Shown: positions 14,981 through 24,928 of the stretch, one piece after another
Position numbering within the stretch: the first letter of the stretch is position 1
Layout of the letters: each line of letters starts with the position of its first letter
DNA from: Thiohalomonas sp041685045
Lineage (GTDB): Bacteria > Pseudomonadota > Gammaproteobacteria > Thiohalomonadales > Thiohalomonadaceae
NCBI GenBank assembly: GCA_041685045.1
Contig: JAWLGP010000021.1
Span: forward strand, 1-64,000
DNA: 64,000 bases
Direction: 5' to 3'
Translations under genes and position numbers: made by a program
The notes under the pieces: model-generated
What the model saw: the letters and a program-made list of their open reading frames with translations, nothing else
Databases searched by the model: none
What the model was told of the DNA's origin: nothing

Positions 14981-17032
14981 TCATTGCGCGGCGAGCGCCT
15001 GGGCGAAGGCCTCGGGCGTACGCGCCGGGGCCAGGCAGCGATCGGCGATGCAGACGTAGGCGACCGGAGCGGACTCCGGGGCGTAGCCGGTCAGGCCGTC
15101 AGGGAGGTTCGTTGCCTCGTTCGGGATCGCCAGTATCAGCCGATGGGGGGCATAAACGGTGTCCAGTGGTTCGCGCCAGGGTGCCAGGGCCGCGTGGTCG
15201 CCGCGCAGCACTACGGTGGTTGCGGGCGTCAGGTAGGTTTCGAGGGCGTGCAGCAGGGCGCCGTGTCCGGGGGGATAGCCGTTCAGGCTGTGCCAGCCGG
15301 CCCGCAGGGCACGCTCGGCGGCGTCCAGATACTCCAGGCGATCGGTGAGCCGACCCAGCTGGAGCAAGACCCGCGCCGCCACCCCGTTCCCCGACGGGGT
15401 CGAATCGTCGAGAAAGGCCTTGGGCCGCTGGATCAGCGCCTCCTGATCATCGGCCGTGAAAAAGAATCCGCCGCGGGATTCGTCCTCGAAGTGCTCCAGC
15501 AGGGCGTCGGCCAGCTCCACCGCCAGCTCCAGGTCCTCGCTCCGCCAGCGGGCCTGCAACAGGGAGAGGATGCCATCGATCAAGAAGGCGTGATCATCCA
15601 GGAAGGCGGGCTGGCCGGGGCGTCCGTCTTTCCAGGTGGCGACCAGGCGGCCATCGACAATCATATGCGCGCGAATGAAGGCCAGCGCCCGCTCGGCCGA
15701 GGCGAGCAGGCGCGGCTCACGAAGGCGCCGACCGGCCTCCGCCATGCCGCGGATCATGAGCCCGTTCCAGCCGGCGATCACCTTGTCGTCGCGCCCCGGG
15801 GGCGTGCGTGTCGCGCGCGCTGCGAGCAGCCGCCGGCGGGCGGCTTCGAGGTGGGCGACGATGTCGTCACGGGGCAGGCCAAGACGTTCGGCAGCCTCTT
15901 CCGGGCCGATGCGTCGGTTCAGGTGCCACTCGCCTTCGAAGTTGGCCGGCCTATCGAGGCCATAGATCAGGCTCGCCACCTGCCGTGGCTCCGGCTCCAG
16001 CAGGCGTTCGAAGTCGGTACGGGACCAGAGATAGAAACCGCCTTCGCGCCCCTCGCTGTCGGCATCCAGGGTGGCGTAGTAACCGCCTTCCGGCGCCTGC
16101 ATTTCGGTCATTACCCATTCGGCGGTGCGGCAGGCGGCATCGGCAAAGAAGCGATCGCCGCTGACCTGCCAGGCATCGACCAGGGCCTCGAGCAGTGGCC
16201 CGTTGTCATAGAGCATCTTTTCGAAGTGGGGGATCTCCCAGCGCTCGTCGACCGAATAGCGGTAGAAACCGCCAGCGAGTTGATCGAACAGCCCGCCCTC
16301 GGTCATCGCCCGCAGACTAGAGAGCGCCATCTGCGCCGCCTCGGGGTCTTCGCTGTGGCGCCGCAACAGGAACTGCAGGTCGCCGACGTGGGGAAATTTC
16401 GGCGCACCGCCGAAGCCGCCGTGCTTGTCATCGTAGCTGCCGGCCAACGCGGAGCGCGCCTGCCGCAACGGTCGCGCGTCCATCCCGGCAACCTCCGCCT
16501 CGGAACCCTGCGTGTGTTGGTGCAGGGCTTTCAACAGGGAAGCATTCTGCGTCTCCACCTGATCACGGTGGCTTTGGTAGAAGGCCGCCACCCGCTCCAG
16601 AAAGTCCCGGAACCCGGGCAGGCCGTGGCGCGGCGCGGGAGGGAAGTAGGTGCCGCCGACAAAAGGGACCTGTTCGGGCGTCAGCAGCATGGTGAGCGGC
16701 CAGCCGCCGGGGCGCTGCGCCAGAAACTGGAAGGCGGTCTGGTAGATGCGATCCAGGTCCGGGCGCTCTTCGCGGTCGACCTTGATGTTGATGAAGTGGC
16801 GGTTCATCACCTCGGCCGTGGTCGGGTCCTCGAAGGACTCGTGGGCCATGACATGGCACCAGTGGCAGGCGGAGTAGCCGATGGAGAGCAGGATCGGCTT
16901 GTCTTCACGACGCGCCCGCTGCAACGCCTCCTCGCCCCAGGGGAACCAGTCCACCGGGTTGGCGGCGTGCTGCTGCAGATACGGACTGGTCTCCTGGCCC
17001 AGCCTGTTGCCTTCGGACGCGCTATACGACAT
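14981..17032 (-). CDS. YyaL-like protein: DUF255 thioredoxin domain plus epimerase-like barrel
   Basis: The protein has 683 residues from ATG 17032. The N-terminal domain (about 1-170) has LGQETSPYLQQHAANPVDW and SACHWCHVMAHESFED, a CxxC thioredoxin-like site, and matches the DUF255/SSP411 family (human SPATA20). The rest is an alpha/alpha barrel like N-acylglucosamine 2-epimerases, with YDDKHGGFGGAPKFPH, LYDNGPLLEAL and GLMIRGMAEAGRRL. Length is normal. The biochemical role of the family is not established. The stop codon directly follows the 106-bp satellite, so the array sits in the 3' region of this transcript. The upstream neighbour is divergent. Confidence 0.9.
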   Translation of the reverse strand: MSYSASEGNRLGQETSPYLQQHAANPVDWFPWGEEALQRARREDKPILLSIGYSACHWCHVMAHESFEDPTTAEVMNRHFINIKVDREERPDLDRIYQTAFQFLAQRPGGWPLTMLLTPEQVPFVGGTYFPPAPRHGLPGFRDFLERVAAFYQSHRDQVETQNASLLKALHQHTQGSEAEVAGMDARPLRQARSALAGSYDDKHGGFGGAPKFPHVGDLQFLLRRHSEDPEAAQMALSSLRAMTEGGLFDQLAGGFYRYSVDERWEIPHFEKMLYDNGPLLEALVDAWQVSGDRFFADAACRTAEWVMTEMQAPEGGYYATLDADSEGREGGFYLWSRTDFERLLEPEPRQVASLIYGLDRPANFEGEWHLNRRIGPEEAAERLGLPRDDIVAHLEAARRRLLAARATRTPPGRDDKVIAGWNGLMIRGMAEAGRRLREPRLLASAERALAFIRAHMIVDGRLVATWKDGRPGQPAFLDDHAFLIDGILSLLQARWRSEDLELAVELADALLEHFEDESRGGFFFTADDQEALIQRPKAFLDDSTPSGNGVAARVLLQLGRLTDRLEYLDAAERALRAGWHSLNGYPPGHGALLHALETYLTPATTVVLRGDHAALAPWREPLDTVYAPHRLILAIPNEATNLPDGLTGYAPESAPVAYVCIADRCLAPARTPEAFAQALAAQ

Positions 17033-17127
17033 GAGGGCCCTCGCTGCTCCATTAAAACCTAGTGATACAGTAAAGAATAGTCGCCCGGTTTCGCAACCGG
17101 AGGAGAACAGCGGCCCCGCCGTTGCCC

Positions 17128-17133
17128 TATAAT
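17128..17133 (+). promoter_or_regulatory. candidate -10 box for rlmI
   Basis: TATAAT stands 32 bases before the rlmI start codon. No good -35 hexamer is seen at the expected distance. Confidence 0.3.
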
Positions 17134-17165
17134 CGCGGCTTTCCCATCAAAGGCAGGAGATTTCC

Positions 17166-18377
17166 GTGGAACCGGCCCCTCTGGTGCTCAAGAAAAATGA
17201 AGAGCGACGTCTGCGTGGCGGTCACCTGTGGGTGTACAGCAACGAGGTGGACGTGGCCCGGACCCCGTTGCAGGGCTTCACGCCGGGGCAGACCGTGGAA
17301 ATCCAGAGTGCCGGCGGCAAGCCGCTCGGGCTCGGCTATGTAAACCCCCACTCACTTATCTGTGCTCGTCTGGTCAGCCGCGATACCCGCGTCATGCTCG
17401 ACCGCTCGCTGTTCGTGCACCGCCTCAACGTGGCGCTTTCGCTGCGCGAGCGGCTCTACGACGGCCCCTACTATCGGCTGGTCTACGGCGAATCCGACGG
17501 ACTGCCGGGCCTGGTGGTGGACCGCTTCGACGACGTGCTGGTGGTGCAGATGAATACCGCCGGCATGGAGGCCGCCCGGGAACCGCTGCTGGAGGCGCTG
17601 CAGAAGGTGGTTCGCCCGCGCGGGATCCTGCTGCGCAACGACAGCGCCATACGTGAACTGGAGGGGCTGAACCGTTATGTGGAGGCGGTCGGCGATGTGC
17701 CGGAGAGCGTGGCGGTCGAGGAGAATGGCGGCCGTTTCGAGGTGGCCCTGCGCGAAGGCCAGAAGACCGGCTGGTTCTACGACCACCGCGACAACCGCGC
17801 CCGGATGCAGGCACTGGTCGCGCAGCTGGCCAAGGGCGGCGAGGGGCCACGGGTATTGGACGTGTTCAGCTACGTCGGTGGCTGGGGCATTCAGGCCGCG
17901 CTGGCCGGGGCGACCCAGGTCACCTGCGTCGAGGCGTCGGCGGCCGCGATGGAGCGTGCGGAGGCCAACGCCCGTCTGAACGGCGTTGCCGACCGCGTCG
18001 ACTACGTGCAGGGTGACGCCTTCGAGGCGCTCAAGGCGCTGCGGACCGATGGCGACCAGTTCGATTTGGTGATCCTCGACCCGCCGGCCTTCATCAAGCG
18101 GCGCAAGGACATCAAGGCGGGACTGGAGGCGTATCGCCGCATCAACCAGGCGGCGATGCAGCTGCTCGGCAAGGACGGCCTGCTGATCAGCGCCTCCTGC
18201 TCCTTCCATCTGCAGCTGCAACAGCTGACGGAGATCCTGCAACGCAGCGGCCGTCACCTGGACCGCCGGGTGCAGATCCTCGACCGCGGCCATCAGGCGG
18301 CGGACCACCCGGTGCATCCCGCCATCCCGGAAACGGAGTATCTAAAGAGCTTCACCGCCCGAGTGGTAACTGAATAG
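17166..18377 (+). CDS. rlmI: 23S rRNA m5C1962 methyltransferase RlmI
   Basis: The protein has 403 residues from GTG 17166, with AGGAG upstream at about 17155. It has an N-terminal PUA domain (residues 1-75), a central EEHEI-like linker with YYRLVYGESDGLPGLVVDR, and a Rossmann methyltransferase domain (about 200-400) with VLDVFSYVGGWGIQAA for AdoMet, LDPPAF and catalytic-region SCS. E. coli RlmI is 396 residues, so the length fits. It modifies 23S rRNA on the large subunit. It precedes lgt by about 25 bases on the same strand and may be co-transcribed with lgt, thyA and folA. Confidence 0.9.
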   Translation: MEPAPLVLKKNEERRLRGGHLWVYSNEVDVARTPLQGFTPGQTVEIQSAGGKPLGLGYVNPHSLICARLVSRDTRVMLDRSLFVHRLNVALSLRERLYDGPYYRLVYGESDGLPGLVVDRFDDVLVVQMNTAGMEAAREPLLEALQKVVRPRGILLRNDSAIRELEGLNRYVEAVGDVPESVAVEENGGRFEVALREGQKTGWFYDHRDNRARMQALVAQLAKGGEGPRVLDVFSYVGGWGIQAALAGATQVTCVEASAAAMERAEANARLNGVADRVDYVQGDAFEALKALRTDGDQFDLVILDPPAFIKRRKDIKAGLEAYRRINQAAMQLLGKDGLLISASCSFHLQLQQLTEILQRSGRHLDRRVQILDRGHQAADHPVHPAIPETEYLKSFTARVVTE

Positions 18378-18402
18378 GGACTTTTCTGTATACTCAACTC
18401 CC

Positions 18403-19209
18403 ATGCTGAAATTCCCCAATATCGACCCGGTTGCCATCGGCTTCGGCCCGCTCCAGGTGCACTGGTACGGGCTGATGTACCTGGTCGGTTTCGTCGGCGG
18501 CTGGTGGTTGGGACGGCGGCGTGCCCGGCAGCCCCGCTGGGACTGGAAGCCGGAACAGGTGGACGACCTGGTGTTCTACGCCGCCATGGGCGTGGTGCTC
18601 GGCGGCCGGATCGGCTACGTCCTGTTCTACAACTTCCCGACCTTCCTTCAGGACTTCTGGATGCTGTTCCGGATCTGGGAAGGCGGCATGTCGTTCCACG
18701 GGGGGCTATTGGGCGTGTTGGTGGCGCTCGGCCTGTTCGCCGGCCGGCACGGCTACCGCTATTTCGAGGTGGTGGATTTCGTGGCGCCGCTGGTGCCCAT
18801 CGGCCTCGGCGCCGGACGCATCGGCAATTTCATCAACGCCGAACTATGGGGCCAGCCCACCGACCTGCCGTGGGGCATCGTCTTCCCCGGTGCGGGCGAT
18901 ATGCCGCGACACCCCTCGCAGCTTTACGAATTCCTTCTGGAAGGGGTCGTGCTGTTCGCGATCCTCTGGTGGTTCTCGTCACGGCCGCGACCCACCATGG
19001 CGATCTCCGGACTGTTCGCCCTCTGTTACGGTCTGTTTCGCTTCCTCGTGGAGTTCGTCCGCGAACCGGATGCCCACCTCGGTTATCTCGCGTTCGACTG
19101 GCTGACCATGGGACAGGTCCTGAGCCTGCCGCTCATCGCGGTCGGTGCAACCCTGCTCGCCCTCGCCTATGGCCGTCAGCCCCGTCTGCAACCCGGCAAG
19201 CAGGAGTGA
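18403..19209 (+). CDS. lgt: prolipoprotein diacylglyceryl transferase
   Basis: The protein has 268 residues from ATG 18403. It is an inner-membrane protein with about seven hydrophobic segments. Family motifs seen: VHWYGLMYLVGF near the N-terminus, FHGGLLGV, and the signature GRIGNFINAELWG with the essential Arg and Asn region. It transfers diacylglycerol from phosphatidylglycerol to the cysteine of prolipoproteins, the first step of lipoprotein maturation. The three DUF5666 lipoproteins in this window would be substrates. It ends one base before thyA, the arrangement known in E. coli (lgt-thyA), so co-transcription is likely. Confidence 0.97.
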   Translation: MLKFPNIDPVAIGFGPLQVHWYGLMYLVGFVGGWWLGRRRARQPRWDWKPEQVDDLVFYAAMGVVLGGRIGYVLFYNFPTFLQDFWMLFRIWEGGMSFHGGLLGVLVALGLFAGRHGYRYFEVVDFVAPLVPIGLGAGRIGNFINAELWGQPTDLPWGIVFPGAGDMPRHPSQLYEFLLEGVVLFAILWWFSSRPRPTMAISGLFALCYGLFRFLVEFVREPDAHLGYLAFDWLTMGQVLSLPLIAVGATLLALAYGRQPRLQPGKQE

Positions 19210-19210
19210 C

Positions 19211-20005
19211 ATGCAGCAATACCTCGATTTGATGCGCCGTGTGCTGGAACAGGGTGTCCGCAAGGACGACCGCACCGGCACCGGTACCCTGAGCGTGTTC
19301 GGTCATCAGATGCGGTTTGATCTGGTGGCCGGGTTCCCGGTGGTGACCACCAAGAAGCTGCACCTGCGCTCCATCATCCATGAGCTGCTCTGGTTCCTGC
19401 GCGGCGACACCAACATCCGCTACCTGCGCGACAACGGCGTCACCATCTGGGACGAGTGGGCCGACGAGAACGGAGAACTGGGGCCGGTCTACGGCTACCA
19501 GTGGCGCTCCTGGCCGACGCCGGACGGCGGTCATATCGACCAGATCAGCCAGCTGCTGGAGCAGATCCGCAACAACCCGGATTCACGCCGGCTGCTGGTC
19601 AGCGCCTGGAACGTGGCCTACGTCGAGCAGATGGCGCTGCCCCCCTGTCACACCCTGTTCCAGTTCTATGTGGCCGACGGGCGGCTCTCCTGCCAGCTCT
19701 ACCAGCGCTCGGCGGACATCTTCCTCGGGGTGCCGTTCAATATCGCCTCTTACGCCCTGCTGACCCTGATGATCGCGCAGGTCACCGGGCTCAAGCCGGG
19801 GGATTTCGTGCACACCCTGGGTGATGCCCACCTGTACGTGAATCACCTGGAACAGGCGCGCGAACAGCTTGGCCGCGAGCCGTTCCCGTTGCCGACCATG
19901 CGGCTGAATCCGGACGTCGACTCGCTGTTCGACTTCCGCTTCGAGGATTTCGAGCTGCTCGACTATCAGTGCCACCCCCACATCAAGGCACCCGTGGCGG
20001 TATGA
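19211..20005 (+). CDS. thyA: thymidylate synthase
   Basis: The protein has 264 residues, the same length as E. coli ThyA. I choose ATG 19211; the longer frame would overlap lgt. The catalytic cysteine is Cys146 in LPPCHTLFQFYV, the same number as in E. coli. Also seen: RTGTGTLSVFG near the N-terminus, the folate-site LRGDTNI, QLYQRSADIFLGVPFNIASYA, and DAHLYVNH. It makes dTMP from dUMP with methylene-tetrahydrofolate, yielding dihydrofolate. The next gene, folA, recycles that product, and the two genes overlap (ATGA), which implies translational coupling. Confidence 0.98.
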   Translation: MQQYLDLMRRVLEQGVRKDDRTGTGTLSVFGHQMRFDLVAGFPVVTTKKLHLRSIIHELLWFLRGDTNIRYLRDNGVTIWDEWADENGELGPVYGYQWRSWPTPDGGHIDQISQLLEQIRNNPDSRRLLVSAWNVAYVEQMALPPCHTLFQFYVADGRLSCQLYQRSADIFLGVPFNIASYALLTLMIAQVTGLKPGDFVHTLGDAHLYVNHLEQAREQLGREPFPLPTMRLNPDVDSLFDFRFEDFELLDYQCHPHIKAPVAV

Positions 20006-20502
20006 AGACCATGCACATCTCTCTCATCGTGGCCATGACGGACGACCGCGTCATTGGCGTGGAAAACCGCCTGCCCTGGCAGCTGCCGGCCGACATGCAG
20101 TGGTTCCGGCGCCACACCCTGGGCAAGCCGGTGGTGATGGGCCGCAAGACTTACGAGTCCATCGGCAAGCCGCTGCCCGAGCGCACCAACATCGTGGTCA
20201 CCGGCGATCCGGCCTACCGCGCGCCCGGTTGCCGGGTCGTGCACTCCATCGACGAGGCGATTGCCGCGGCCGACGGGGCGAACGAGCTGATGGTGATCGG
20301 CGGCGCCTCGTTCTACGAGCAGATGCTGCCCCGGGCCGACCGGCTCTACCTGACCGTGGTCCATGCCGATATCGCCGGCGACGCCTGGTTCCCGCCGGTC
20401 GAAGCCGCCGACTGGCAGGAAGTCGAACGCCAGGAGCGTGCCGCCGACGAGCGCAACGCCTACGCCCTGACCTTTCGCGTCCTGGCGCGCACACCGCGCT
20501 GA
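20002..20502 (+). CDS. folA: dihydrofolate reductase
   Basis: The protein has 166 residues from ATG 20002, which overlaps the thyA stop as ATGA; ATG 20011 is an alternative. Key features: VIGVENRLPWQLPADMQWFR with the substrate-binding acid, VVMGRKTYESIG for NADPH, LPERTNIVV, and VIGGASFYEQMLPRAD. It reduces dihydrofolate to tetrahydrofolate. Overlap with thyA couples the enzyme that produces dihydrofolate to the one that reduces it. In E. coli folA lies next to apaH; here a GGDEF-EAL gene separates them. Confidence 0.97.
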   Translation: MKTMHISLIVAMTDDRVIGVENRLPWQLPADMQWFRRHTLGKPVVMGRKTYESIGKPLPERTNIVVTGDPAYRAPGCRVVHSIDEAIAAADGANELMVIGGASFYEQMLPRADRLYLTVVHADIAGDAWFPPVEAADWQEVERQERAADERNAYALTFRVLARTPR

Positions 20503-20592
20503 TCAAGTTGCCGGCCTTGGTGGACCACTGCGATTGCCCGGGATTGCCGGCCCGCGCCGGTGAGACCGCTTCCGCGTACCTGGTGAGCCTTC

Positions 20593-23500
20593 ATGCCTGA
20601 AGAGGATATCAGGGCCCTTTACCACCGAATCACGGTCTTTGCCCTGCTCGGCATTCTGCTGACCGGCCTGGTGGTCGGTCTGTCGGCGGCCCTGCCGCAG
20701 TACGGCCAGGCCAAGGCCCGGGCCGAAGAGGCGCTGCGCTTCAACGTCCAGCTACAGGCACTCGCCGTCGGGCAGGTGCTTTCCCACTGGCAGGATGTCG
20801 CCCGCCAGTTCACCAGCCGTTCCCAGATCCGCGACCGCCTGGAGGCGTACAACGCCGGCCGCATCGACGCCGACGCGCTTCGTGCCTATACCGCCCCCAA
20901 GCTGACCGATGCACTCGATCAGGCGGGCGATGTGGTCGGCATTTCCCGTCTCGATGCCAAGGGGCAACCGGTGGTCCGGCTGGGGACGGCGATCCCCCCC
21001 GACCTGCTCATGATGCCGCCGGACGGGGGCCCGATCGGGAAAGGACCGGTCGAGCTGGCCGGGGCTGACCATGTGCTTGTCGCCGCCCCGATTCTGAACC
21101 GCGAAGGCGAGCGGGTTGGCACCGACGTGGTCGCGTTCCGCCTCACGCCGCTGCTGGCAGCACTGCAGCCGCCGCCCGCCATGGGCGAACAGGCCCGGGT
21201 CTATTTGAGCCACGCGGACGCGCCCCGTGTACTGACCGCGGCAGCCGGAGCACACACCGGCGTGGTGACACGGGCGGAGGCGGACCTCGACGTGGTCCTG
21301 GAAATGGACGCGCCACTGGAGCGGGCCGAGCTCCCCGGCGATCGCCTGGCGTTGTCGGCACCGGTACCCGGCGCGCCGTGGCGGTTGATGGTGGTCGTCC
21401 CGCAGGACCGTCTGCATGCCATCGGCCTGAGTGCACTGGTGCTGCCCCTGATCTCCATTCTGGCGATGGTGGGTATCGGCACCCTCGCCACCGGACAGCT
21501 TTTGCGCCCGCTCACCCGCCGCGCCGTCAGCCACGCCGCGGGGTTGGCCGCAATGGCGGCCGAACAGGAGCTGGTGCTCTCCAACGCCCGCGATTTCGTC
21601 TATCGGCGTGCACCGGACGGGACCTACACCTACGTGTCGCCGGCGGTGCAACGGGTGACCGGTTTCAAGCCGACGGAGTGGCTGCAAAGCCAGTCGCGGT
21701 TTGCCCCGTTGGCGTATCCACAGACGCAGGGGGCCGCCTACGGCACCTATGAAATCGCCCAGGTGCACCGGGACGGGCGCCGTCTGGTGTTGGAGGTGAA
21801 CGAGCAGCCCTACACCGAGCAGGGCCGGTTCGGCGGCGTGGTCGGGATTGCCAGAGATATCAGCGCCACGGTGGCGTCCGAGCAGGCGTTACGCCGCGCC
21901 GACACCGAGTGGAACACGGCGCTGGATTTTTTCGATGATGCGGTTGTGATGGTCGATCTGGAGGACCGGGTCCTGCGGGCCAATCGCGCCTTCTATCGGA
22001 TGACCGGCCGCACACCGGAACAGCAGCTCGGGCGCGAACTCGGTACCGCCATGCACCCGAACGGCGGGGTCGACACGTGTCCCGCCTGTATCGCCCGTCG
22101 CCGGCGACAGGATACGCAGGTTTCGATGGAAGCGGACGATCCGCACAATCCGACCCGCAGTCCGATCGACATCAGCGTGCGGGCGGTGCGGGATGCCTCC
22201 GGCGCCGTCGTCGGCATGCTGGAAACCACCCACGACCTGACCCGTTCGCGGTTTACCGAACAGGAACTGCTGCTGGCGGCCAGCGTCTTCGAGTCGAGCC
22301 ATGAGGCCATTCTGATCACCGACCCCGAGCGATGCGTGCTGCGGGCCAACGGGGCCTTCGCCCGGGCCACCGGCGCGGATCCGACCATGGTGGTTGGGCA
22401 GCACGTCGATGGTTTGTGTGGTCTCGATAACGGGAGTTCGGTGTGGCAGGCAATCGATGAGGTAGGCCTCTACCAGGGGGAGGCCTCCTGCCGCCGCGCC
22501 AATGGCGAGGTGTTCCCGATCTGGAAACGCATCGGTGCGCAGCGCGGGCCGCGGGGCGAGGTGCTCCACTATATCGTGGCGTTCACCGACATTACCGACA
22601 AGAAGATCTCCGAGCAGCGCATCAACCGGTTGGCCTACTACGATGTCCTGACCAAACTGCCCAACCGTACGCTCTTCAACGAACGCCTGGAGCACGCACT
22701 GGACCGGGTCAAACGTCAACGGCACCAGCTGGCGGTGCTGCTGCTCGACCTGGACCGCTTCAAGAACATCAACGACAGCCTCGGCCTGCAATCGGGAGAC
22801 TCGCTGCTGCAGGAGGTGGGAAAACGTGTTCGGCGCTGCGTGCGCGTCGATGACACCGTCGCCCGCCTCGGCGGTGACGAATTTGGCGTGATCCTCGAAG
22901 ATATCGAGGGGATCCGTGAGGTGGAGAACATCGCCAGCGGTCTGCTCGAGGTCCTCGGTCGCCCCGCCAGCGTGCAAGGGCACGAGCTGTATATCGGCGC
23001 CAGCATCGGCATCAGCCTGTATCCGGAGGACGGTGCCGCTTCGGGGGCGCTGCTGCAGCACGCGGATGCGGCCATGTTCCGTGCCAAGGAGCGCGGCCGC
23101 AACACCTATGAGTTCTACACGCCGGAGCTGACCCGGATCACGTCCGAACGGCTACGACTCGAGAGCGATCTGCGGCGCGCCATCGAGCGTGACGAGCTGG
23201 TGGTCTACTACCAACCGCAGGTGTCCATCCTCGAAGGCGGCGTGATCGGCGCCGAGGCGCTGGTGCGCTGGCAGAGCCCGGAACGAGGCCTCGTGCCGCC
23301 GGGGGCCTTCATTCCCCTGGCCGAGGAGACCGGGCTTATCGATGCCATCGGCCGCCATGTGCTGAACGTTGCCTGCGCCCAGGTGGTGGCCTGGCAACGG
23401 CAGGGGCTCGGCCGTTTGCGCATTGCGGTCAATATTGCCGGACATCAAATTTTGCAGGGCGATATCGTGGCGACCGTCGGCGAGGTTCTGCAGCGCAGCG

Positions 23501-23955
23501 GTCTGCCGGCACGGCAGCTGGAACTGGAGATCACGGAGGGGTTTGTCATGTCACGCCCCGGCGACGGCATCGAGACCCTGAATCGACTGAAGGCCGCCGG
23601 GGTCACCTTGGCTATCGACGACTTCGGTACGGGGTACTCCTCCTTGTCGTACTTGAAGCGGCTGCCGATCGACCGCCTGAAGATCGACCGCTCCTTCGTC
23701 CGGGATATTCCCCACGATCGCGACGACATGGCGATCGCCAGCACCATCATCGCCATGGCCCGGCACCTCGGCCTGGAGGTGATTGCCGAAGGGGTCGAGC
23801 AGGAGGCCCAGGTGGATTACCTGAGGAAGCACCACTGCGATGAATATCAGGGCTTTTTCATCAGCCCGCCGCTGCCGGCGGATGAGTTTGGGCAGTTACT
23901 AAAGCGGTTAAACCGCAAGGGAACGCATTCGGCAATTGTGGATGAGCGTCGGTGA
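20593..23955 (+). CDS. multi-PAS GGDEF-EAL membrane sensor protein
   Basis: The protein has 1120 residues from ATG 20593. TM1 about 13-35; a large periplasmic sensor domain (dCache-like) about 40-268; TM2 about 272-300. Cytoplasmic PAS repeats lie at about 325-430, 435-555 and 560-680. The second contains CPAC (496-499) after HPNGGVDT, a possible metal or redox site. GGDEF follows with LGGDEF (760-764) and EAL with EAL at 888-890, then NIAGHQ, EITEG, DDFGTGYSSL and LKIDRSF. Both enzymatic sites look intact. It lies where apaH would sit next to folA in E. coli and seems an insertion into that conserved order. Confidence 0.9.
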   Translation: MPEEDIRALYHRITVFALLGILLTGLVVGLSAALPQYGQAKARAEEALRFNVQLQALAVGQVLSHWQDVARQFTSRSQIRDRLEAYNAGRIDADALRAYTAPKLTDALDQAGDVVGISRLDAKGQPVVRLGTAIPPDLLMMPPDGGPIGKGPVELAGADHVLVAAPILNREGERVGTDVVAFRLTPLLAALQPPPAMGEQARVYLSHADAPRVLTAAAGAHTGVVTRAEADLDVVLEMDAPLERAELPGDRLALSAPVPGAPWRLMVVVPQDRLHAIGLSALVLPLISILAMVGIGTLATGQLLRPLTRRAVSHAAGLAAMAAEQELVLSNARDFVYRRAPDGTYTYVSPAVQRVTGFKPTEWLQSQSRFAPLAYPQTQGAAYGTYEIAQVHRDGRRLVLEVNEQPYTEQGRFGGVVGIARDISATVASEQALRRADTEWNTALDFFDDAVVMVDLEDRVLRANRAFYRMTGRTPEQQLGRELGTAMHPNGGVDTCPACIARRRRQDTQVSMEADDPHNPTRSPIDISVRAVRDASGAVVGMLETTHDLTRSRFTEQELLLAASVFESSHEAILITDPERCVLRANGAFARATGADPTMVVGQHVDGLCGLDNGSSVWQAIDEVGLYQGEASCRRANGEVFPIWKRIGAQRGPRGEVLHYIVAFTDITDKKISEQRINRLAYYDVLTKLPNRTLFNERLEHALDRVKRQRHQLAVLLLDLDRFKNINDSLGLQSGDSLLQEVGKRVRRCVRVDDTVARLGGDEFGVILEDIEGIREVENIASGLLEVLGRPASVQGHELYIGASIGISLYPEDGAASGALLQHADAAMFRAKERGRNTYEFYTPELTRITSERLRLESDLRRAIERDELVVYYQPQVSILEGGVIGAEALVRWQSPERGLVPPGAFIPLAEETGLIDAIGRHVLNVACAQVVAWQRQGLGRLRIAVNIAGHQILQGDIVATVGEVLQRSGLPARQLELEITEGFVMSRPGDGIETLNRLKAAGVTLAIDDFGTGYSSLSYLKRLPIDRLKIDRSFVRDIPHDRDDMAIASTIIAMARHLGLEVIAEGVEQEAQVDYLRKHHCDEYQGFFISPPLPADEFGQLLKRLNRKGTHSAIVDERR

Positions 23956-23984
23956 GCTGTGTTCGCCGCAATGGGTGAAACGAC

Positions 23985-24818
23985 CTAACCGGCAAGCTGC
24001 GGTCGCCGGACACCGGGACACGGCAGGTGGGCCACTGAATCGTCCTCCAGCCGTAGCGCGGTCAGCGTCCCGCCCCAGAGACACCCCGTATCCAGGGCGC
24101 GGACCCCGGCACCCCGATAGAAGCCGAGGGTCGACCAGTGGCCAAACACGATATCGAGCCCGAGCGCGGGTCGGTTGGGCACCTCGAACCAGGGCAGCAG
24201 GCGCAACTGCTGACTGCCGGGGGCGCCCTTGGACTTGAATTCCAGCTCGCCCGCGGCGCTGCAGTAGCGTAGGCGGGTGAAACAGTTGACCGAGTAACGC
24301 AGGCGCTCCCATCCCGTCAGCGCCTCGGACCAGCGGTTCGGGTTGTCACCGTACATGTGCTCAAGAAATGCTTCGAATTCGTCACCGCGCAGGGTTGCCT
24401 CCACCTCCCGTGCGCAGCGCCGCGCGGTCGCCAGGTCCCACTGCGGGGACAGGCCGGCGTGGACCATCACGCAACCGAGCGCTTCGTCATCGTGCAACAG
24501 CGGCTGGCGACGCAACCAGTGCAACAGCGCCTCGCCATCTTCGGCCTCCAGAATCGAGGTCAGGGTGTCGCTGGCCTTCAGTTTGTCGGTATGCCGCCAG
24601 ACCGCCAGCAGGTGAAGGTCATGGTTGCCGAGCACCGTGACGGCGGCGTCCCCCAGGTCGCGGACGAAGCGCAGCACCTCCAGCGACTTCGGGCCCCGGT
24701 TGACCAGATCGCCGGTGAACCAAAGCCGGTCACGGGCCGGATCGAAGCGGATCTTTTCGAGCAGGGCCTGGAGCTCGTCGAAGCAGCCCTGAATGTCGCC
24801 GATTGCGTAGGTCGCCAT
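23985..24818 (-). CDS. apaH: bis(5'-nucleosyl)-tetraphosphatase, symmetrical
   Basis: The protein has 277 residues from ATG 24818. It is a metallophosphatase with the signature GDIQGCFDEL, WFTGDLVNRGPKS and VLGNHDLHLLA (the GDxxG, GDxVxRG and GNHD blocks), and FGHWSTLGF near the C-terminus. It splits Ap4A into two ADP and, in E. coli, removes Np4 caps from RNA. E. coli ApaH is 280 residues. It is convergent with the GGDEF-EAL gene and divergent from the acyl-CoA ligase. apaG normally sits directly upstream of apaH in an operon; here the ligase gene lies between them on the opposite strand. Confidence 0.97.
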   Translation of the reverse strand: MATYAIGDIQGCFDELQALLEKIRFDPARDRLWFTGDLVNRGPKSLEVLRFVRDLGDAAVTVLGNHDLHLLAVWRHTDKLKASDTLTSILEAEDGEALLHWLRRQPLLHDDEALGCVMVHAGLSPQWDLATARRCAREVEATLRGDEFEAFLEHMYGDNPNRWSEALTGWERLRYSVNCFTRLRYCSAAGELEFKSKGAPGSQQLRLLPWFEVPNRPALGLDIVFGHWSTLGFYRGAGVRALDTGCLWGGTLTALRLEDDSVAHLPCPGVRRPQLAG

Positions 24819-24928
24819 GAAAAATTCCGTTATCGTTGTGCCAAACGCGCGGAGTCCGGCTCCCGGCGAAGGGGCCCTCCACGCGGCTACGCCGATTGTA
24901 CCAACCCCTGCCCCGGCAAGAGTGCCCG

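Noticed and set aside
14942..17062. 706-codon plus-strand open frame
   Set aside because: It mirrors the YyaL/DUF255 gene on the minus strand, and its start lies in satellite DNA.
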